A stretch of 64,000 bases of DNA from Muribaculaceae bacterium (GCA_017396945.1 JAFQKI010000001.1:94395-158394), one strand, 5' to 3'; shown: positions 11,901 through 20,568, counted from the first letter of the stretch. Program-made: numbers and translations. The notes: generated by a model from the letters alone, not told the origin.

Positions 11901-13408
11901 GTGTTGAAATACTGACTCGTGGCGACCAAAACATTAAATTTACCATTACCGAGATTATTAAAGAAGATAAAAACATCTGGACAGAGATTGGTGAATACGC
12001 TACCCGATTTGCCATGATGACTCGTAGTGCAAGCGTTCGCTGGAAAACAACACGCTCAATCTCTCTTCCGTTGTTCTCTCCCGAAATCGGTAACGTATTC
12101 GGGCAAACCAACAGCTATGGGCGAATGGCACCGGGTCTTGACTTCGCATTCGGCTTTACTGACGAGAGCTATATCGATCGCGCTATTGACAGAGGTTGGC
12201 TCATAACCGATAATGGCGAGACATCTCCTGCCGTTTGGTCCAATTCCGACGAATTAAACATTGAGTTAAATCTTGAGCCGATAAGAGGCCTCAAAATACA
12301 ATTAACCACCAACCGCACAGAAAGTCGCACCAATCAGATACAATTCATGTATGCCGATATGCCTACGACCCGTTCCGGCACATATACCAAGACACACTGT
12401 GCTATTGCGACTGCTCTACGTGGTAGCAGCGCCGATGATGGTTACTATAGCGAAGCTTTCAACACATTCCTAAACAACATCCCCATCATTGCTCAACGTG
12501 TTGAAAGCCAGTATATCGGTCTGAATTATCCTACCCAAGGATTTTTCAAGGAATCGGCTCATGCCGGAGCTCCGTTTGACCCTGCGGTAGGAACAGTAAG
12601 CCAAACAAGTAGCGACGTACTCATCCCCGCATTCATCGCGGCATATACCGGAACCGACGCAAAAAACATTTACTTGAACCCATTCCCTTCATTTGCCAAC
12701 GCATTGCCCAACTGGCGTGTAACCTACGATGGTTTTATCCATTTAGGCAACATGAAAAACATCTTCAAGACATTTAAATTGACTCATGCCTATCAATGTA
12801 CCTACACCGTTGGGTCCTATTCATCTTATCTTAATTGGGTAAGTGCTGATGGCAACCTCGGATTTACAGTTGACGAGCTTACAGGTCAACCGGTTCCATC
12901 ATCTCCATTCAACATTTCTTCTGTTGCGATTACCGAAAAGTTTGCACCTCTTATCGGGGTTAACTTCACATTGAAAAACGAGTTGCAATTTAATGCCGAA
13001 TATCGTGATAGTCGCACGTTGACTCTCAATTCAAGCGCCGGTCAACTTGTTGAAGCCGCAACCAAAGGATTGACCATAGGTGCCGGCTACAAAATCGTAG
13101 GGTTCAACACATTCCTTAAAATGAAAGGGTCACAACAAGGCATCAGCAACGACTTGACTCTGAATGCCGACATTTCTTTCCAAGAAAGCCAAGCATTGAT
13201 ACGCAACATCGAAAACAACTATGCCCAAGCCACAAGCGGTACAAAATCTCTGAACATTAACTTTACCGCAAGCTACATCATGAGCAAGCGACTTACCATT
13301 GCAGCCTACTTTGACCACCAAGTCAACACCCCGCTTGTATCTTCAAGTGCCTACCCTACATCCAATAGCAGCTACGGCATTTCATTCAACCTCAATCTTG
13401 CCCGATAA
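5954..13408 (+). CDS. sprA: Type IX secretion outer-membrane translocon SprA (Sov)
   Basis: 2484 residues, in the usual 2,400-2,550 range for SprA/Sov. SprA forms the very large beta-barrel that moves folded cargo bearing C-terminal sorting domains across the outer membrane. Visible: an N-terminal signal segment (residues about 12-30, ending before QQKETK), long alternating aromatic/polar beta-strand sequence, repeated FDFD-type strands near 195-245, a cell surface segment SSYVDDFESSQTG, and a C-terminal strand ending in LNLNLAR. The assignment rests on size, composition and recognisable SprA segments such as FDWIKSKSKNLKFF. Gene pair ruvA-sprA is only 47 bases apart. A candidate client, an amylase with a sorting-like tail, is at 41.2-43.4 kb. 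Other type IX genes (porV, gldKLMN) are not in this window. Confidence 0.93.
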   Translation: MRKGNSKKRNIKGLLLRGSILLCLMTAFFTVAQQKETKLTPPVSPPPANASQISRDSIDMHFPVSPTTPQSYDDLISSEYAADLKTPSNITTEAEYDPTTGCYVVRTKLGEMEIATPFILSASQYNDWQLRESLQQYYRERNLALIEDKEKQPFNIFDMNFALGPLEKIFGPGGVQLKTQGSVQISMGIKSNKTDNPSLSLNSRRKTYFDFDQKIQATIAASVGDRLKFNMTYNTDATFDFDSKNIKLAYEGTEDDIVQSIEAGNVSMTTGSSLIRGSTALFGVKTKLQFGRLTATALVSQQNSESKTVNTSGGVQTTDFEINADEYDQNRHYFLGHFFRDNYDHFASKLPYVSSGVNITRIEVWVTNKSGNYNQSRNIVAFMDLGENSRLANNHWIGNPSLPNPANTSNNLLTTIKNDYPGARNINQVTQVLEPLSVYGFDGGRDYEKIESARLLTESEYTLNATLGYISIKSALNADEVLAVAYEYTYQGKVYQVGEFSGDITSTDQSLYLKMLKGTTVAPRLPMWDLMMKNVYSLGAYQIQKSNFKLNIKYLSDTTGTKINYLPVPGLNDQSLLQVMNLDRIDSNEESNPDGFFDFIEGYTVLSQSGKIIFPVVEPFGSHLADKINNPTLAQQYVYNELYDSTLVVARQFADKNKFILSGEYQASSGSQIRLNAMNIPRGSVVVTAGGVTLVENSDYTVDYSMGIVTITNQSIIDSGQNISVTLENQSMFSTQRKTLLGLDLQYAFSKNFNIGATFMHFSEKALTEKVNIGDEVINNSMWGLNLSYNTEFMWLTNLLNKIPTINATQPSRLSLTAEYAQLVPSNQRSGSSSGSSYVDDFESSQTGIDLRSPYSWFLASTPYEQGVNALFPEAALANNVDYGKNRALLAWYYIDRMFTQRNSSLAPGYIRSDLKQLSNPYVREVTSYEIFPGRQLNYGESSTIQTLNLSFYPTERGPYNLDATNIDDQGNLLYPERRWGGIMRKMDNTNFEQSNIEYLQFWMMNPFLDPENPNYDGGDLYFNFGELSEDILKDGLKSYENGLPINGDNQYLTSTVWGQVSSQNSLTYAFDNATGARLAQDVGLDGLRNDEEFVFDSYKNYLDQLRAKLPASTIEQMQLDQFSPFNDPAGDNYHFFRGYDYDEERLSILERYKHYNGVEGNSLSPEDSNDGLYQSSRSVPDVEDINQDNTLNEYERYFQYRVSIRPEDLVVGKNYITDKQVSLVRTRDGEDQEVEWYQFKIPLNDYEKVVGSISDFSTIRFARIFMTGFKQVTHLRFATLELVRGEWRTYDFNLNSRGDAPAEGQLDLSVVNIEENAEREPVNYVLPPGVTRIVDPGQSQITQLNEQSLMMKVIGLQAGDGRGVYRNTQLDLRNYKRLQMWVHAEKLIDDVTNLQSGEVSLFVRLGTDVKSNYYEYEIPLLLTPAGRYNGDLSSDRYIVWPEENRLDLNLQNLVALKNERNAAKSQGGSNIGYATLYTGRDPDNERNRMAVIGNPSLSDVRVILVGVRNNASSTRDAIVWVNELKVTDFNESGGWAAKVNANLGVSDIATLNFGAHVETAGFGGVDQALNARRLDDYEQYNFAVQADLGRVVPEAAKLRAPIYYSVTKETTTPLYNPLDQDVLLEDALDATATEEERDSINDYAVERSTVQSFSISGLNFGIKSKNPMPWDPANFTINFSFNKKTKMDPTTEYEYTNDYRGSFQYSYTPYFKGFKPFDWIKSKSKNLKFFKEWQFNPLPTNISFLTTMSRYYYEQQTRSEVDVMFQLPVSVSKNFLWDRQLALTWALTKSLSVTFNSNTSARIEEPVGAVNRKLFPDKYQAWKDTVLQSILHLGTPWSYNQTFTATYKAPFNQIPVLDFITGSATYNSTYRWDKGAAIEDVNLGNTIANQSSWNVDGRVNFETLYNKVPYLKKINQRFSSSSRRGTGNTTRKPKKFERTYKLLPDTSLVIKHNLRNKKVKIVATTTDGQPFAVKTRAIDANSVEILTRGDQNIKFTITEIIKEDKNIWTEIGEYATRFAMMTRSASVRWKTTRSISLPLFSPEIGNVFGQTNSYGRMAPGLDFAFGFTDESYIDRAIDRGWLITDNGETSPAVWSNSDELNIELNLEPIRGLKIQLTTNRTESRTNQIQFMYADMPTTRSGTYTKTHCAIATALRGSSADDGYYSEAFNTFLNNIPIIAQRVESQYIGLNYPTQGFFKESAHAGAPFDPAVGTVSQTSSDVLIPAFIAAYTGTDAKNIYLNPFPSFANALPNWRVTYDGFIHLGNMKNIFKTFKLTHAYQCTYTVGSYSSYLNWVSADGNLGFTVDELTGQPVPSSPFNISSVAITEKFAPLIGVNFTLKNELQFNAEYRDSRTLTLNSSAGQLVEAATKGLTIGAGYKIVGFNTFLKMKGSQQGISNDLTLNADISFQESQALIRNIENNYAQATSGTKSLNINFTASYIMSKRLTIAAYFDHQVNTPLVSSSAYPTSNSSYGISFNLNLAR

Positions 13409-13458
13409 GCCTCATAATAATGGTGTTAAATTCTTTCCAACACCCCTCTCCTAATAAA

Positions 13459-13492
13459 ATTATGAATTATAAATTATGGATTATGAATTTAA
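13459..13492. repeat. AT-rich near-palindromic repeat of ATTATGAAT units
   Basis: Between sprA and ssrA the sequence repeats variants of AATTATGAATT three times. Similar units occur at 14062-14075, 27561-27585 (as ATTCATAAT) and 49306-49316. These look like short intergenic repeats of unknown role. Confidence 0.4.
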
Positions 13493-13497
13493 ATACG

Positions 13498-13505
13498 TAA
13501 CTTTG
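13498..13505 (+). promoter_or_regulatory. -7 element of ssrA
   Basis: TAACTTTG matches TAnnTTTG and ends 24 bases before the mature tmRNA 5' end. No convincing -33 element is seen in the AT-rich repeat upstream. Confidence 0.65.
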
Positions 13506-13529
13506 CACCGCTATACATTAGCGACACAT

Positions 13530-13930
13530 GGGGTTGACCGGTTTTGACAGCGTGTAGAGGTGGTGTGTAAGCGTGCAGAGCAATGATGGCTACGCTCTTT
13601 AATCAGGGACATCAAAAGTTTTAAATGGCAATAATAACTATGCTCTTGCTGCCTAATCGAAGTACAGTAGATTGAGCTTAATCTCCGCAACAGTTGCAGA
13701 GACAAGACATCACCCGATTGTCCTTTTCCCGAGACTAATCGATAAGGTGGTGCAGGTAAATCGGGAATGGGATGCCAAGAGCCTCGCGAGGCGTCCGAGA
13801 TTTTAGAGGCTAAGGTTGTGATTGGCGGTCTCTTGCCTGTCACTCCCCGACAACCAAGTAGAGACTACGCACGTAGAAAGCTCATTAGTTCCGCGTTTGG
13901 ACGAGGGTTCAAGTCCCTCCAACTCCACCA
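13530..13930 (+). ncRNA. ssrA: Transfer-messenger RNA (tmRNA)
   Basis: The 401-nt RNA rescues stalled ribosomes. The 5' GGGGTTG (13530-13536) pairs with CAACTCC (13920-13926), followed by discriminator A and an encoded CCA at 13928-13930. The T-arm reads GAGGGTTCAAGTCCCTC just before the 3' strand. The tag frame at 13627-13656 encodes GNNNYALAA followed by TAA; the resume codon is GGC. Bacteroidales tags known to me share the NYALAA ending. The rest is pseudoknot-rich sequence. Short ORFs covering this region on either strand are spurious. A strong terminator follows directly. Confidence 0.97.
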
Positions 13931-13935
13931 TCATA

Positions 13936-13976
13936 AAAATAACCTATTGCAGAAAATTGCAATAGGTTATTTTTTC
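13936..13976 (+). terminator. Rho-independent terminator of ssrA
   Basis: Perfect 14-bp stem, AATAACCTATTGCA at 13938-13951 and its complement at 13958-13971, with a six-base loop and a following T-run. Confidence 0.93.
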
Positions 13977-14193
13977 ATCTCCTCCAACATTATCCCACAA
14001 AGACCTCGACACGCACTATCATACAATAGTATGTTTTTATTCTTATGTTTGACCATCCTATAAAATTATGAATTGTGTACTATGTTTTATTCATATATAG
14101 GTTGTGTTTGGGTTTGAACTCAGTTAGAACTATCGTTGGCTATAGCTTAGATAGGCGACATCTCGGCAATACAAAAATTAAATTTCATTTATT
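13977..14193. other. Intergenic stretch between ssrA terminator and pyrB promoter
   Basis: AT-rich sequence with one ATTATGAAT-type unit at 14062-14075. No gene or clear RNA structure was recognised here. Confidence 0.4.
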
Positions 14194-14225
14194 TTTGTTA
14201 TTGCGCTCGATTTGCACTATCTTTG
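14194..14225 (+). promoter_or_regulatory. Promoter of the pyrBI operon
   Basis: The -33 TTTG (14194-14197) and -7 TATCTTTG (14218-14225) are separated by 20 bases, a near-ideal Bacteroidetes promoter. The leader to the pyrB ATG at 14257 is only about 25 bases, so there is no room for an E. coli-style attenuator. Confidence 0.8.
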
Positions 14226-14256
14226 CAATATATTAATCTTTAATCTCGCTACAACG

Positions 14257-15186
14257 ATGAATAGCAATAGTCTCGTGTCGATAACAGACATCTCCAAAGA
14301 GGAGATATTGTATTTATTGGAGCAGGCGCGTTATTTTGAGGAGCATCCCAATCATAAAGTCCTTGACGGCAAAGTGGCCGCAACCCTGTTCTTTGAGCCC
14401 TCAACGCGCACACGCTTGAGTTTTGAAACAGCAGTTAACCGCCTTGGCGGACGAGTTATCGGATTTTCCGATGCCTCAACCACGAGTTCATCTAAAGGTG
14501 AGACACTTAAAGATACCATCAAAATGGTGAGCAACTATGTTGACATCATAATTATGCGTCACTATTTGGAAGGTGCCGCTCGATATGCGACTGAGGTTAC
14601 CGATACTCCCATCATTAATGCCGGAGATGGAGCCAACCAGCACCCCTCACAAACAATGCTTGACCTATACTCGATTTACAAGACCCAAGGTTCTCTTGAG
14701 AACTTGACAATCACTATGGTAGGCGACTTAAAATATGGCAGAACGGTTCACTCTCTATTAATGGCGATGCGTTATTTCAATCCAACATTCCGCTTTGTGG
14801 CATGTGAGGAATTGCAGATGCCTAAAGAATACACCGAGTTTTGCGATAAAAATGGCATAAAATATTCAAAACACACCGACTTCTCCGCTGATGTAATTAA
14901 TACTTCAGATATTATCTACATGACTCGTGTGCAACGTGAACGCTTCACCGACATCATGGAATATGAGCGAGTGAAAGACCTTTACACTCTACGCAATTCG
15001 ATGCTCGATGACTCTCGCGACAACTTGCGCATATTGCATCCGCTACCTCGTGTCAATGAGATTGCATACGATGTTGACGACAACCCAAAAGCATATTATT
15101 TCCAACAAGCCCAAAACGGCTTGTATGCTCGACAAGCGATTATTTGCAAGGCATTAGGTATTGACATTAAAAAAATGGAGGAATAA
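14257..15186 (+). CDS. pyrB: Aspartate carbamoyltransferase catalytic subunit
   Basis: 309 residues, standard length. It condenses carbamoyl phosphate and aspartate in pyrimidine synthesis. Carbamoyl-phosphate motif STRTR is at residues 49-53, HPSQ at 129-132, and HPLPRVNEI near the C terminus. An upstream in-frame TTG/ATG extension to 14212 exists, but it overlaps the promoter -7 element and adds non-conserved residues, so ATG 14257 ([11 protein letters not shown]) is chosen. pyrI follows after 5 bases, forming the allosteric holoenzyme operon. Confidence 0.97.
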   Translation: MNSNSLVSITDISKEEILYLLEQARYFEEHPNHKVLDGKVAATLFFEPSTRTRLSFETAVNRLGGRVIGFSDASTTSSSKGETLKDTIKMVSNYVDIIIMRHYLEGAARYATEVTDTPIINAGDGANQHPSQTMLDLYSIYKTQGSLENLTITMVGDLKYGRTVHSLLMAMRYFNPTFRFVACEELQMPKEYTEFCDKNGIKYSKHTDFSADVINTSDIIYMTRVQRERFTDIMEYERVKDLYTLRNSMLDDSRDNLRILHPLPRVNEIAYDVDDNPKAYYFQQAQNGLYARQAIICKALGIDIKKMEE

Positions 15187-15191
15187 TCCTT

Positions 15192-15653
15192 ATGACTACC
15201 GATAAAAAAGAACTTGCCGTAGCGGCATTGTGCAACGGAACTGTTATTGACCACATTCCATCATCGGCGTTGTTTAAAGCCGTAAAAATCCTTGGTATTG
15301 AAAACCTGGATAAACATGTGACAATTGGCAACAATCTTGAGAGCAAAAAACTTGGCACCAAAGGAATCATAAAGGTTGCCGATATTGTCTTCCCCGAAGC
15401 GACTCTCAATCGCATTGCTTTGATCGCACCTACTGCCGTTGTCAACATTATACGTGATTTTGAGGTGGTAGAGAAACATCCGGTCGTATTGCCCGACACA
15501 ATTGTAGGTATCGTGCGTTGCAACAATCCCAAGTGCATCACCAATAATGAGCCTATGGCGACTCGTTTTGATGTCATTGATCGTGAAGATGTGACAATCC
15601 GCTGTCATTATTGCGGTCATTCGGTGAAAAACAAAGATGCTCAAATAGATTAA
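15192..15653 (+). CDS. pyrI: Aspartate carbamoyltransferase regulatory subunit
   Basis: 153 residues, as in other PyrI proteins. The N-terminal half is the nucleotide-effector domain. The C-terminal zinc domain has the four expected ligands C110, C115, C138 and C141 (CNNPKC and CHYC). It partners PyrB encoded immediately upstream and confers CTP/ATP control in the known family. The flavin reductase gene follows after 6 bases, so the operon may continue. Confidence 0.97.
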   Translation: MTTDKKELAVAALCNGTVIDHIPSSALFKAVKILGIENLDKHVTIGNNLESKKLGTKGIIKVADIVFPEATLNRIALIAPTAVVNIIRDFEVVEKHPVVLPDTIVGIVRCNNPKCITNNEPMATRFDVIDREDVTIRCHYCGHSVKNKDAQID

Positions 15654-15659
15654 ATTTAT

Positions 15660-16229
15660 ATGGCAAAACAAAGTTGGAGACCAGGTACAATGATTTATCC
15701 GCTTCCCGCCATTTTGGTAAGTTGCGGTAGCTCTATTGAAGATAGCAATCTCATCACAATCGGTTGGACAGGGACTATATGCAGCGACCCGGCGATGTGC
15801 TATATATCTGTACGTCCCGAACGCCACAGCTATGAAATAATCAAGCGACAAATGGAGTTTACTATCAATCTCACAACCGAGGCAATGGCTCGCGCGACTG
15901 ATTGGTGCGGAGTGCGCTCAGGTCGAGACTACAACAAGTGGAAAGAAACCGGCTTGACTCCTGGCAAGGGTGTAAAAGTCGCTTGTCCCTACATTGAAGA
16001 GTCTCCGCTAAGCATAGAATGTCGAGTAAAAGAGATTGTGCGTCTTGGTAGCCACGATATGTTTATCGCCGATGTGATAAATGTACTTGCCGATGAGAAA
16101 TATCTCAACCCCGAGACCGGTGCGTTTGAAATGGAGCGAGCCGGACTACTCAATTACAGTCATGGCACATATTTCACCCAAGGGGAGAAAATTGGGACAT
16201 TTGGTTGGACCGTAAAGAAAAAGAAATAA
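15660..16229 (+). CDS. Flavin reductase-like, FMN-binding split-barrel protein
   Basis: 189 residues. It resembles the flavin reductase domain family: [11 protein letters not shown], then [12 protein letters not shown] and [11 protein letters not shown] in the first 75 residues form the FMN-binding split barrel. The family contains NAD(P)H:flavin oxidoreductases and flavoproteins of unknown function. It sits tightly between pyrI and glyA (6 and 23 base gaps), but no functional link to pyrimidine or one-carbon metabolism can be claimed from sequence. No signal peptide; cytoplasmic. Confidence 0.85.
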   Translation: MAKQSWRPGTMIYPLPAILVSCGSSIEDSNLITIGWTGTICSDPAMCYISVRPERHSYEIIKRQMEFTINLTTEAMARATDWCGVRSGRDYNKWKETGLTPGKGVKVACPYIEESPLSIECRVKEIVRLGSHDMFIADVINVLADEKYLNPETGAFEMERAGLLNYSHGTYFTQGEKIGTFGWTVKKKK

Positions 16230-16252
16230 ATAATAAAATAATCATATCAATA

Positions 16253-17533
16253 ATGGAAAGAGACAATAAAATTTTTGACATTATCGAGCGTGAACATCAA
16301 CGCCAAAAGAAAGGTATTGAGTTGATCGCTTCTGAAAACTTTGTGAGTGAACAGGTGATGCAAGCTATGGGTTCTTGCTTGACCAACAAATATGCTGAAG
16401 GCTATCCGGGACATCGTTACTATGGTGGTTGCCAAGTGGTTGACGAAGCCGAGCAACTTGCAATCGATCGTCTTAAAGAAATTTTTGGAGCTGCGTATGC
16501 CAACGTACAACCACACTCAGGCGCACAAGCCAACATGGCGGTATTCATGGCATGTATGCAACCCGGAGACAAGTTCCTCGGTCTTAATCTTGCTCATGGA
16601 GGTCACCTTTCTCATGGTAGCCCTGTAAACTTCTCAGGCTTGATGTTCCAAGCGCTTGAATATAATGTAAAAGAGGATACCGGTCTTGTTGACTATGAGC
16701 AAATGGAAGAAGTGGCTCGCCGCGAACGTCCCAAATTAATCATTGGTGGCGCAAGTGCCTATTCTCGAGAATGGGACTATGCCCGCATGCGTCGTCTTGC
16801 CGATGAAATCGGTGCCATTTTCATGGTTGACATGGCTCACCCTGCAGGTCTTATCGCAGCCGGCTTGCTCGACAATCCCGTAAAATATGCTCACATTGTA
16901 ACATCAACCACCCACAAAACCCTTCGCGGTCCTCGTGGCGGTATCATTCTTCTTGGCGAAGACTTTGAAAACCCATGGGGGAAAAAGACTCCTAAGGGCG
17001 TGACTCGCATGATGTCATCTCTTCTTGACTCTGCCGTGTTCCCCGGAGTGCAAGGTGGTCCGCTCGAACATGTTATCGCAGCAAAAGCCGTTGCATTTGG
17101 CGAAGCACTTCAACCCTCATACAAAGAATATCAAGCTCAAGTTAAGAAAAATGCGGCTGTTATGGCTCAAGCGCTTGTTGACAAAGGCTACAAAATCATT
17201 TCCGGCGGCACCGACAACCACTGCATGCTGGTTGACCTCCGCACCAAGTTCCCCGAATTGACTGGTAAGGTTGCCGAAAAGGTACTTGTTGAAGCCGACA
17301 TCACTGCTAATAAAAACATGGTACCATTTGACAGTCGTTCACCATTCCAAACTTCAGGAATTCGCCTCGGTACTCCGGCTATCACAACTCGTGGTGCCAA
17401 AGAAGACCTCATGGGTGAAATCGTTGAAATGATCGATACAGTACTTTCTAACCCCGAAGATGCAAAAATTATCGCATCAGTACGTGAGAAAGTAAATTCA
17501 ATCATGATAGAATATCCAATGTTCGCTTACTAA
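16253..17533 (+). CDS. glyA: Serine hydroxymethyltransferase
   Basis: 426 residues. PLP-dependent interconversion of serine and glycine with tetrahydrofolate, supplying one-carbon units. PLP lysine is K222 in [12 protein letters not shown]. Other family motifs are IELIASENF (residues 22-30), YPGHRYYGG (51-59) and VDMAHPAGL (192-200). An in-frame start at 16205 would add 16 non-conserved residues that overlap the end of the flavin reductase gene, so ATG 16253 is preferred. A bidirectional terminator follows. Confidence 0.97.
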   Translation: MERDNKIFDIIEREHQRQKKGIELIASENFVSEQVMQAMGSCLTNKYAEGYPGHRYYGGCQVVDEAEQLAIDRLKEIFGAAYANVQPHSGAQANMAVFMACMQPGDKFLGLNLAHGGHLSHGSPVNFSGLMFQALEYNVKEDTGLVDYEQMEEVARRERPKLIIGGASAYSREWDYARMRRLADEIGAIFMVDMAHPAGLIAAGLLDNPVKYAHIVTSTTHKTLRGPRGGIILLGEDFENPWGKKTPKGVTRMMSSLLDSAVFPGVQGGPLEHVIAAKAVAFGEALQPSYKEYQAQVKKNAAVMAQALVDKGYKIISGGTDNHCMLVDLRTKFPELTGKVAEKVLVEADITANKNMVPFDSRSPFQTSGIRLGTPAITTRGAKEDLMGEIVEMIDTVLSNPEDAKIIASVREKVNSIMIEYPMFAY

Positions 17534-17550
17534 TCATAGTTACATATTAT

Positions 17551-17590
17551 AAAAATGGTTATGCTCAAAAGAGCATAACCATTTTTATAT
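17551..17590. terminator. Bidirectional terminator between glyA and fmt
   Basis: A 16-bp stem (17551-17566 with 17571-17586) around an AAAA loop, with A-run on the left and T-run on the right. It would end both the + glyA transcript and the - fmt transcript. Confidence 0.92.
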
Positions 17591-17612
17591 ATATATCTTA
17601 TTACAGATGCTA

Positions 17613-18578
17613 TTATATCATCTTAGGATGTGACGTGAAGCGGGTGCCACGGAGGTAGTCGGCGGCTGACATTCGTTTTTTTCCGGCGGCTTGGAGCGAT
17701 AATATCTCGATGCGAGCATCAACACAATCGACAAAAAGTCTCACTCCTTCGATTGTGATTTTGCCGGGAGTGAGTTCGCCGTTATTAGGCACAACCACTG
17801 TTTCAAAAATTTTCACAGCTATCGGGTCTTTACCCTCCTCGATCAGATCAGTCCATGCTGCGGGATAAGGGGATAGTCCACGCACGAGGTTGTGAACCTC
17901 TATTGCATTACGACTCCAATCAATTTTACAAGTGTCTTTGAAAATTTTGGGTGCTGGAGTAGGCTCGGCACCTTGCAGTATCTCATCTTGAGGTATCGGA
18001 GTCAAATCTCCGGCTATGATATGCTCGATTGTGTCAATAGTTAGGTCGGCGCCAAGCATCATTAATCGATCATGAACATCCCCCACGTTGTCGGTAGGCT
18101 TAATCTCAACGCGTTCTTGGCGAATGATGTCACCGGTATCGATTTCATGTTTAAGGAAAAATGTTGTTACTCCGGTTTCGGTATCGCCATTTATTACAGC
18201 CCAATTTATCGGAGCTGCACCGCGATATTTGGGTAGTAACGATGCGTGTAGGTTGAAAGTGCCAAGTTCCGGCATTGACCACACAACTTCAGGCAACATA
18301 CGGAATGCGATAACGACAAACAAGTTTGAGCCAAGTCCTCTCAATTCCTCTACAAATGCGGGGTCTTTTAAATTCACCGGTTGTAATAGGGGTAGATTGT
18401 TGGCTGTCGCATATTGTTTTACCGGAGAGTGCAGCAATTTGTGTCCACGCCCTGCCGGTTTGTCGGGCATTGTGATTACTCCTACTATATTATATCCACC
18501 CTCATGTATGCGACGAAGGCTTTCAACCGCAAAGTCGGGTGTGCCTAAAAACACAATTTTTAAATCCTCTTTATTCAT
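17613..18578 (-). CDS. fmt: Methionyl-tRNA formyltransferase
   Basis: 321 residues, normal size. It formylates initiator Met-tRNA with 10-formyl-THF. The formyl-transfer core is visible: N109, H111 (TFNLHASLLPKYRGAAPINW region) and D147 (HEIDTGD). The N-terminal block VFLGTPDFAV and the C-terminal OB-type tRNA-binding domain (from about 205) are intact. It lies 13 bases downstream of the RluA-family gene on the same strand, so they are co-transcribed. Confidence 0.97.
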   Translation of the reverse strand: MNKEDLKIVFLGTPDFAVESLRRIHEGGYNIVGVITMPDKPAGRGHKLLHSPVKQYATANNLPLLQPVNLKDPAFVEELRGLGSNLFVVIAFRMLPEVVWSMPELGTFNLHASLLPKYRGAAPINWAVINGDTETGVTTFFLKHEIDTGDIIRQERVEIKPTDNVGDVHDRLMMLGADLTIDTIEHIIAGDLTPIPQDEILQGAEPTPAPKIFKDTCKIDWSRNAIEVHNLVRGLSPYPAAWTDLIEEGKDPIAVKIFETVVVPNNGELTPGKITIEGVRLFVDCVDARIEILSLQAAGKKRMSAADYLRGTRFTSHPKMI

Positions 18579-18591
18579 AATCTGTTTTATC

Positions 18592-19278
18592 CTAAATGTT
18601 TCCGGCTAAGGCTTGCCACAAGTTATCATCGACCGGTACCGGTGCGATAACTGAAATCTCTATACCTGAGACAGGATGTATAAATTCAATGTGACGAGCT
18701 ATCAATGATATGCTTCCATCGGGGTTGCTACGCTTGTCTCCATATTTTAAGTCCCCTTTTATCGGGCAACCTATTGCCGATAGTTGTACTCTGATTTGGT
18801 GTTTGCGCCCGGTCATCAGATTCACTTCAAGCAAGTGATAACGATCACTCGACGCGATGTGTCGGTATGCCAATCGAGCCTCTTTTGCATTATTTTTGGG
18901 AGTAAGCGAGGCATAAGACTTGTTGTTGCGCTCTGTTGTGGTAATGTAATGAGTCAAAGTGTCCTCCGACTTTGGTGGCTGATTGCGGGTTATCGCCCAA
19001 TAGGTTTTGTGAACATCGCCATTGCGAAACATTTCGTTCATGCGAGCCAACGCCTTTGACGTCTTGGCAAACACGACCACGCCACCAACCGGTCGGTCGA
19101 GTCGATGCACCACTCCGCAAAAAACATTTCCCGGCTTGGCATATTTCTCTTTAATCCAATCTTTAACAATATCAACAAGAGGTCGATCACCGGTTTTGTC
19201 GCCTTGCACAATCTCCCCCGGAGCCTTATTGACAATTATAATATGATTATCCTCGTACAATACTTCCATCTCAAACAT
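18592..19278 (-). CDS. RluA-family RNA pseudouridine synthase (short form)
   Basis: 228 residues. The catalytic motif is HRLDRPVGG with D61; further motifs VHKTYWAI and GRKHQIRVQLSAIGCPI are family-typical. There is no N-terminal S4 domain, unlike RluD, so this is a compact RluA/TruC-like enzyme. An alternative ATG at 19269 would remove three residues. The RNA target cannot be assigned from sequence. It is distinct from the truncated paralogue at the window start. Confidence 0.92.
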   Translation of the reverse strand: MFEMEVLYEDNHIIIVNKAPGEIVQGDKTGDRPLVDIVKDWIKEKYAKPGNVFCGVVHRLDRPVGGVVVFAKTSKALARMNEMFRNGDVHKTYWAITRNQPPKSEDTLTHYITTTERNNKSYASLTPKNNAKEARLAYRHIASSDRYHLLEVNLMTGRKHQIRVQLSAIGCPIKGDLKYGDKRSNPDGSISLIARHIEFIHPVSGIEISVIAPVPVDDNLWQALAGNI

Positions 19279-19413
19279 ATATATTACACAAAGTTAATCA
19301 TTTTATTTGGGATAAAACACATTTCATAAACAATAAGCAACTCAACTCAATGAAATAATGTATAACTGACGTAATTTATTTTAGTGAATATATACGCATT
19401 TTTATAAAAATGT

Positions 19414-19421
19414 TACCTTTG
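19414..19421 (+). promoter_or_regulatory. -7 element upstream of the AraC-type regulator
   Basis: TACCTTTG matches TAnnTTTG, 22 bases before the ATG at 19444. No obvious -33 partner. Confidence 0.55.
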
Positions 19422-19443
19422 TGCAAATTTTATGTAAGGAACT

Positions 19444-20568
19444 ATGAGCTACGAACAATTTATTTTGACGGTAAACTCGTCTTCGATTGTGATTTTAACG
19501 CTGTTGACATTCATTTTGTTAATCGCCACACGTTTTCGTGGCAAAAACTCTTATGCGGCGGCAATCATTATCATTCCTACCATTCCGGTATATCTATATA
19601 ATATGAGTCGCATGCTTGAATGGCATGGATTGTCGTTGGCTCTTTTTCCATTGGCTTTTTCTGTCAATACGACTCTGATGCCATTATTATGGTTGTTTGC
19701 AAAACGCAATCTTGATGCGAACTTCCGTTTCCGACCTATTCATATATTGCATTTCCTTCCCATGGTCGCAAGCCTTGCGTTATGCTTGAGCGTTGGTATA
19801 ACAGAGTGGCAGAAAAACATTGTATATGAAATGAGCGGAGATGACGCTATGTTTGGAGACATAAATTCCGCTATCGTATTATTGCAAGTCATAGGCTATT
19901 TCACATCGATATTTGTATTTATTCACCGACAGAAAAAACGCATAAAAGACTCGGAGTCTGATGCCGAATGGATACAAGCCGAGTGGATTGTAACTTTTAT
20001 GAGATTGTTTGCGGTTCTGTTTACGGTGGTGATGACTTGTTATATGATATGGCCGCGTACCGATGCCTGGCTTATTCAGATATTAAATGTAATCGCGATG
20101 AGCTACCTGGTTTATAACTCTATCGCACATCCAGTGTTGCCGGCATTATCAAAAACAGAGCAGAACGTTGTCGATTTCGCGGAACCGGCGAATTTGGGAC
20201 CAACAGCAATTGATGTTGAACAGATGCGCGAAATCTGTGAAAAGGCGACCGAATATCTGAAAACGACTAAAGCCTATCTGCGCCCCGATATAAATCTGGC
20301 GCTATTCGCGAAAGAGGTTGGCATCCCACAACGCACATTATCTAAATCAATCAATGGTTATCTGCATCGCAATTTCTTTGAATTTATTAATGAAATGCGT
20401 GTGGAGGAGGCCAAACATCAATTGTTGCATTTGGACGCATTGGATTATAATGTGGATAGCGTTTATGCCGAATGTGGTTTCCGTTCACGCTCTACATTTT
20501 TCCTCGTTTTCAAAAAGACGACAGGCAAAACACCGGCGACATGGTTGGCTGAAACCAAAAAGGTTTGA
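19444..20568 (+). CDS. Membrane-bound AraC-family regulator (7TM plus C-terminal HTH)
   Basis: 374 residues. Residues 1-235 form about seven hydrophobic helices, with short polar loops. The C-terminal about 100 residues are an AraC-type double helix-turn-helix (NLALFAKEVGIPQRTLSKSI, then VDSVYAECGFRSRSTFFLVF and TGKTPATWL). Such 7TM-AraC proteins are common in Bacteroidetes and presumably couple an envelope or lipid-phase signal to transcription; ligand unknown. It is upstream of a structured RNA and an OmpA/lipoprotein cluster on the same strand, possible targets by position only. Confidence 0.88.
   Translation: MSYEQFILTVNSSSIVILTLLTFILLIATRFRGKNSYAAAIIIIPTIPVYLYNMSRMLEWHGLSLALFPLAFSVNTTLMPLLWLFAKRNLDANFRFRPIHILHFLPMVASLALCLSVGITEWQKNIVYEMSGDDAMFGDINSAIVLLQVIGYFTSIFVFIHRQKKRIKDSESDAEWIQAEWIVTFMRLFAVLFTVVMTCYMIWPRTDAWLIQILNVIAMSYLVYNSIAHPVLPALSKTEQNVVDFAEPANLGPTAIDVEQMREICEKATEYLKTTKAYLRPDINLALFAKEVGIPQRTLSKSINGYLHRNFFEFINEMRVEEAKHQLLHLDALDYNVDSVYAECGFRSRSTFFLVFKKTTGKTPATWLAETKKV

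Noticed and set aside
13511-14063. ORFs overlapping the ssrA gene on both strands
   Set aside because: They lie across the tmRNA and its terminator, have no protein-like conservation and no start context.
13459-14075. ATTATGAAT repeats as a replication origin
   Set aside because: Too few units, no DnaA boxes and no dnaA/dnaN neighbour; similar units are scattered in other gaps.
18784-19329. Several + strand ORFs opposite the RluA-family gene
   Set aside because: Antisense frames of a clear pseudouridine synthase; no independent evidence.
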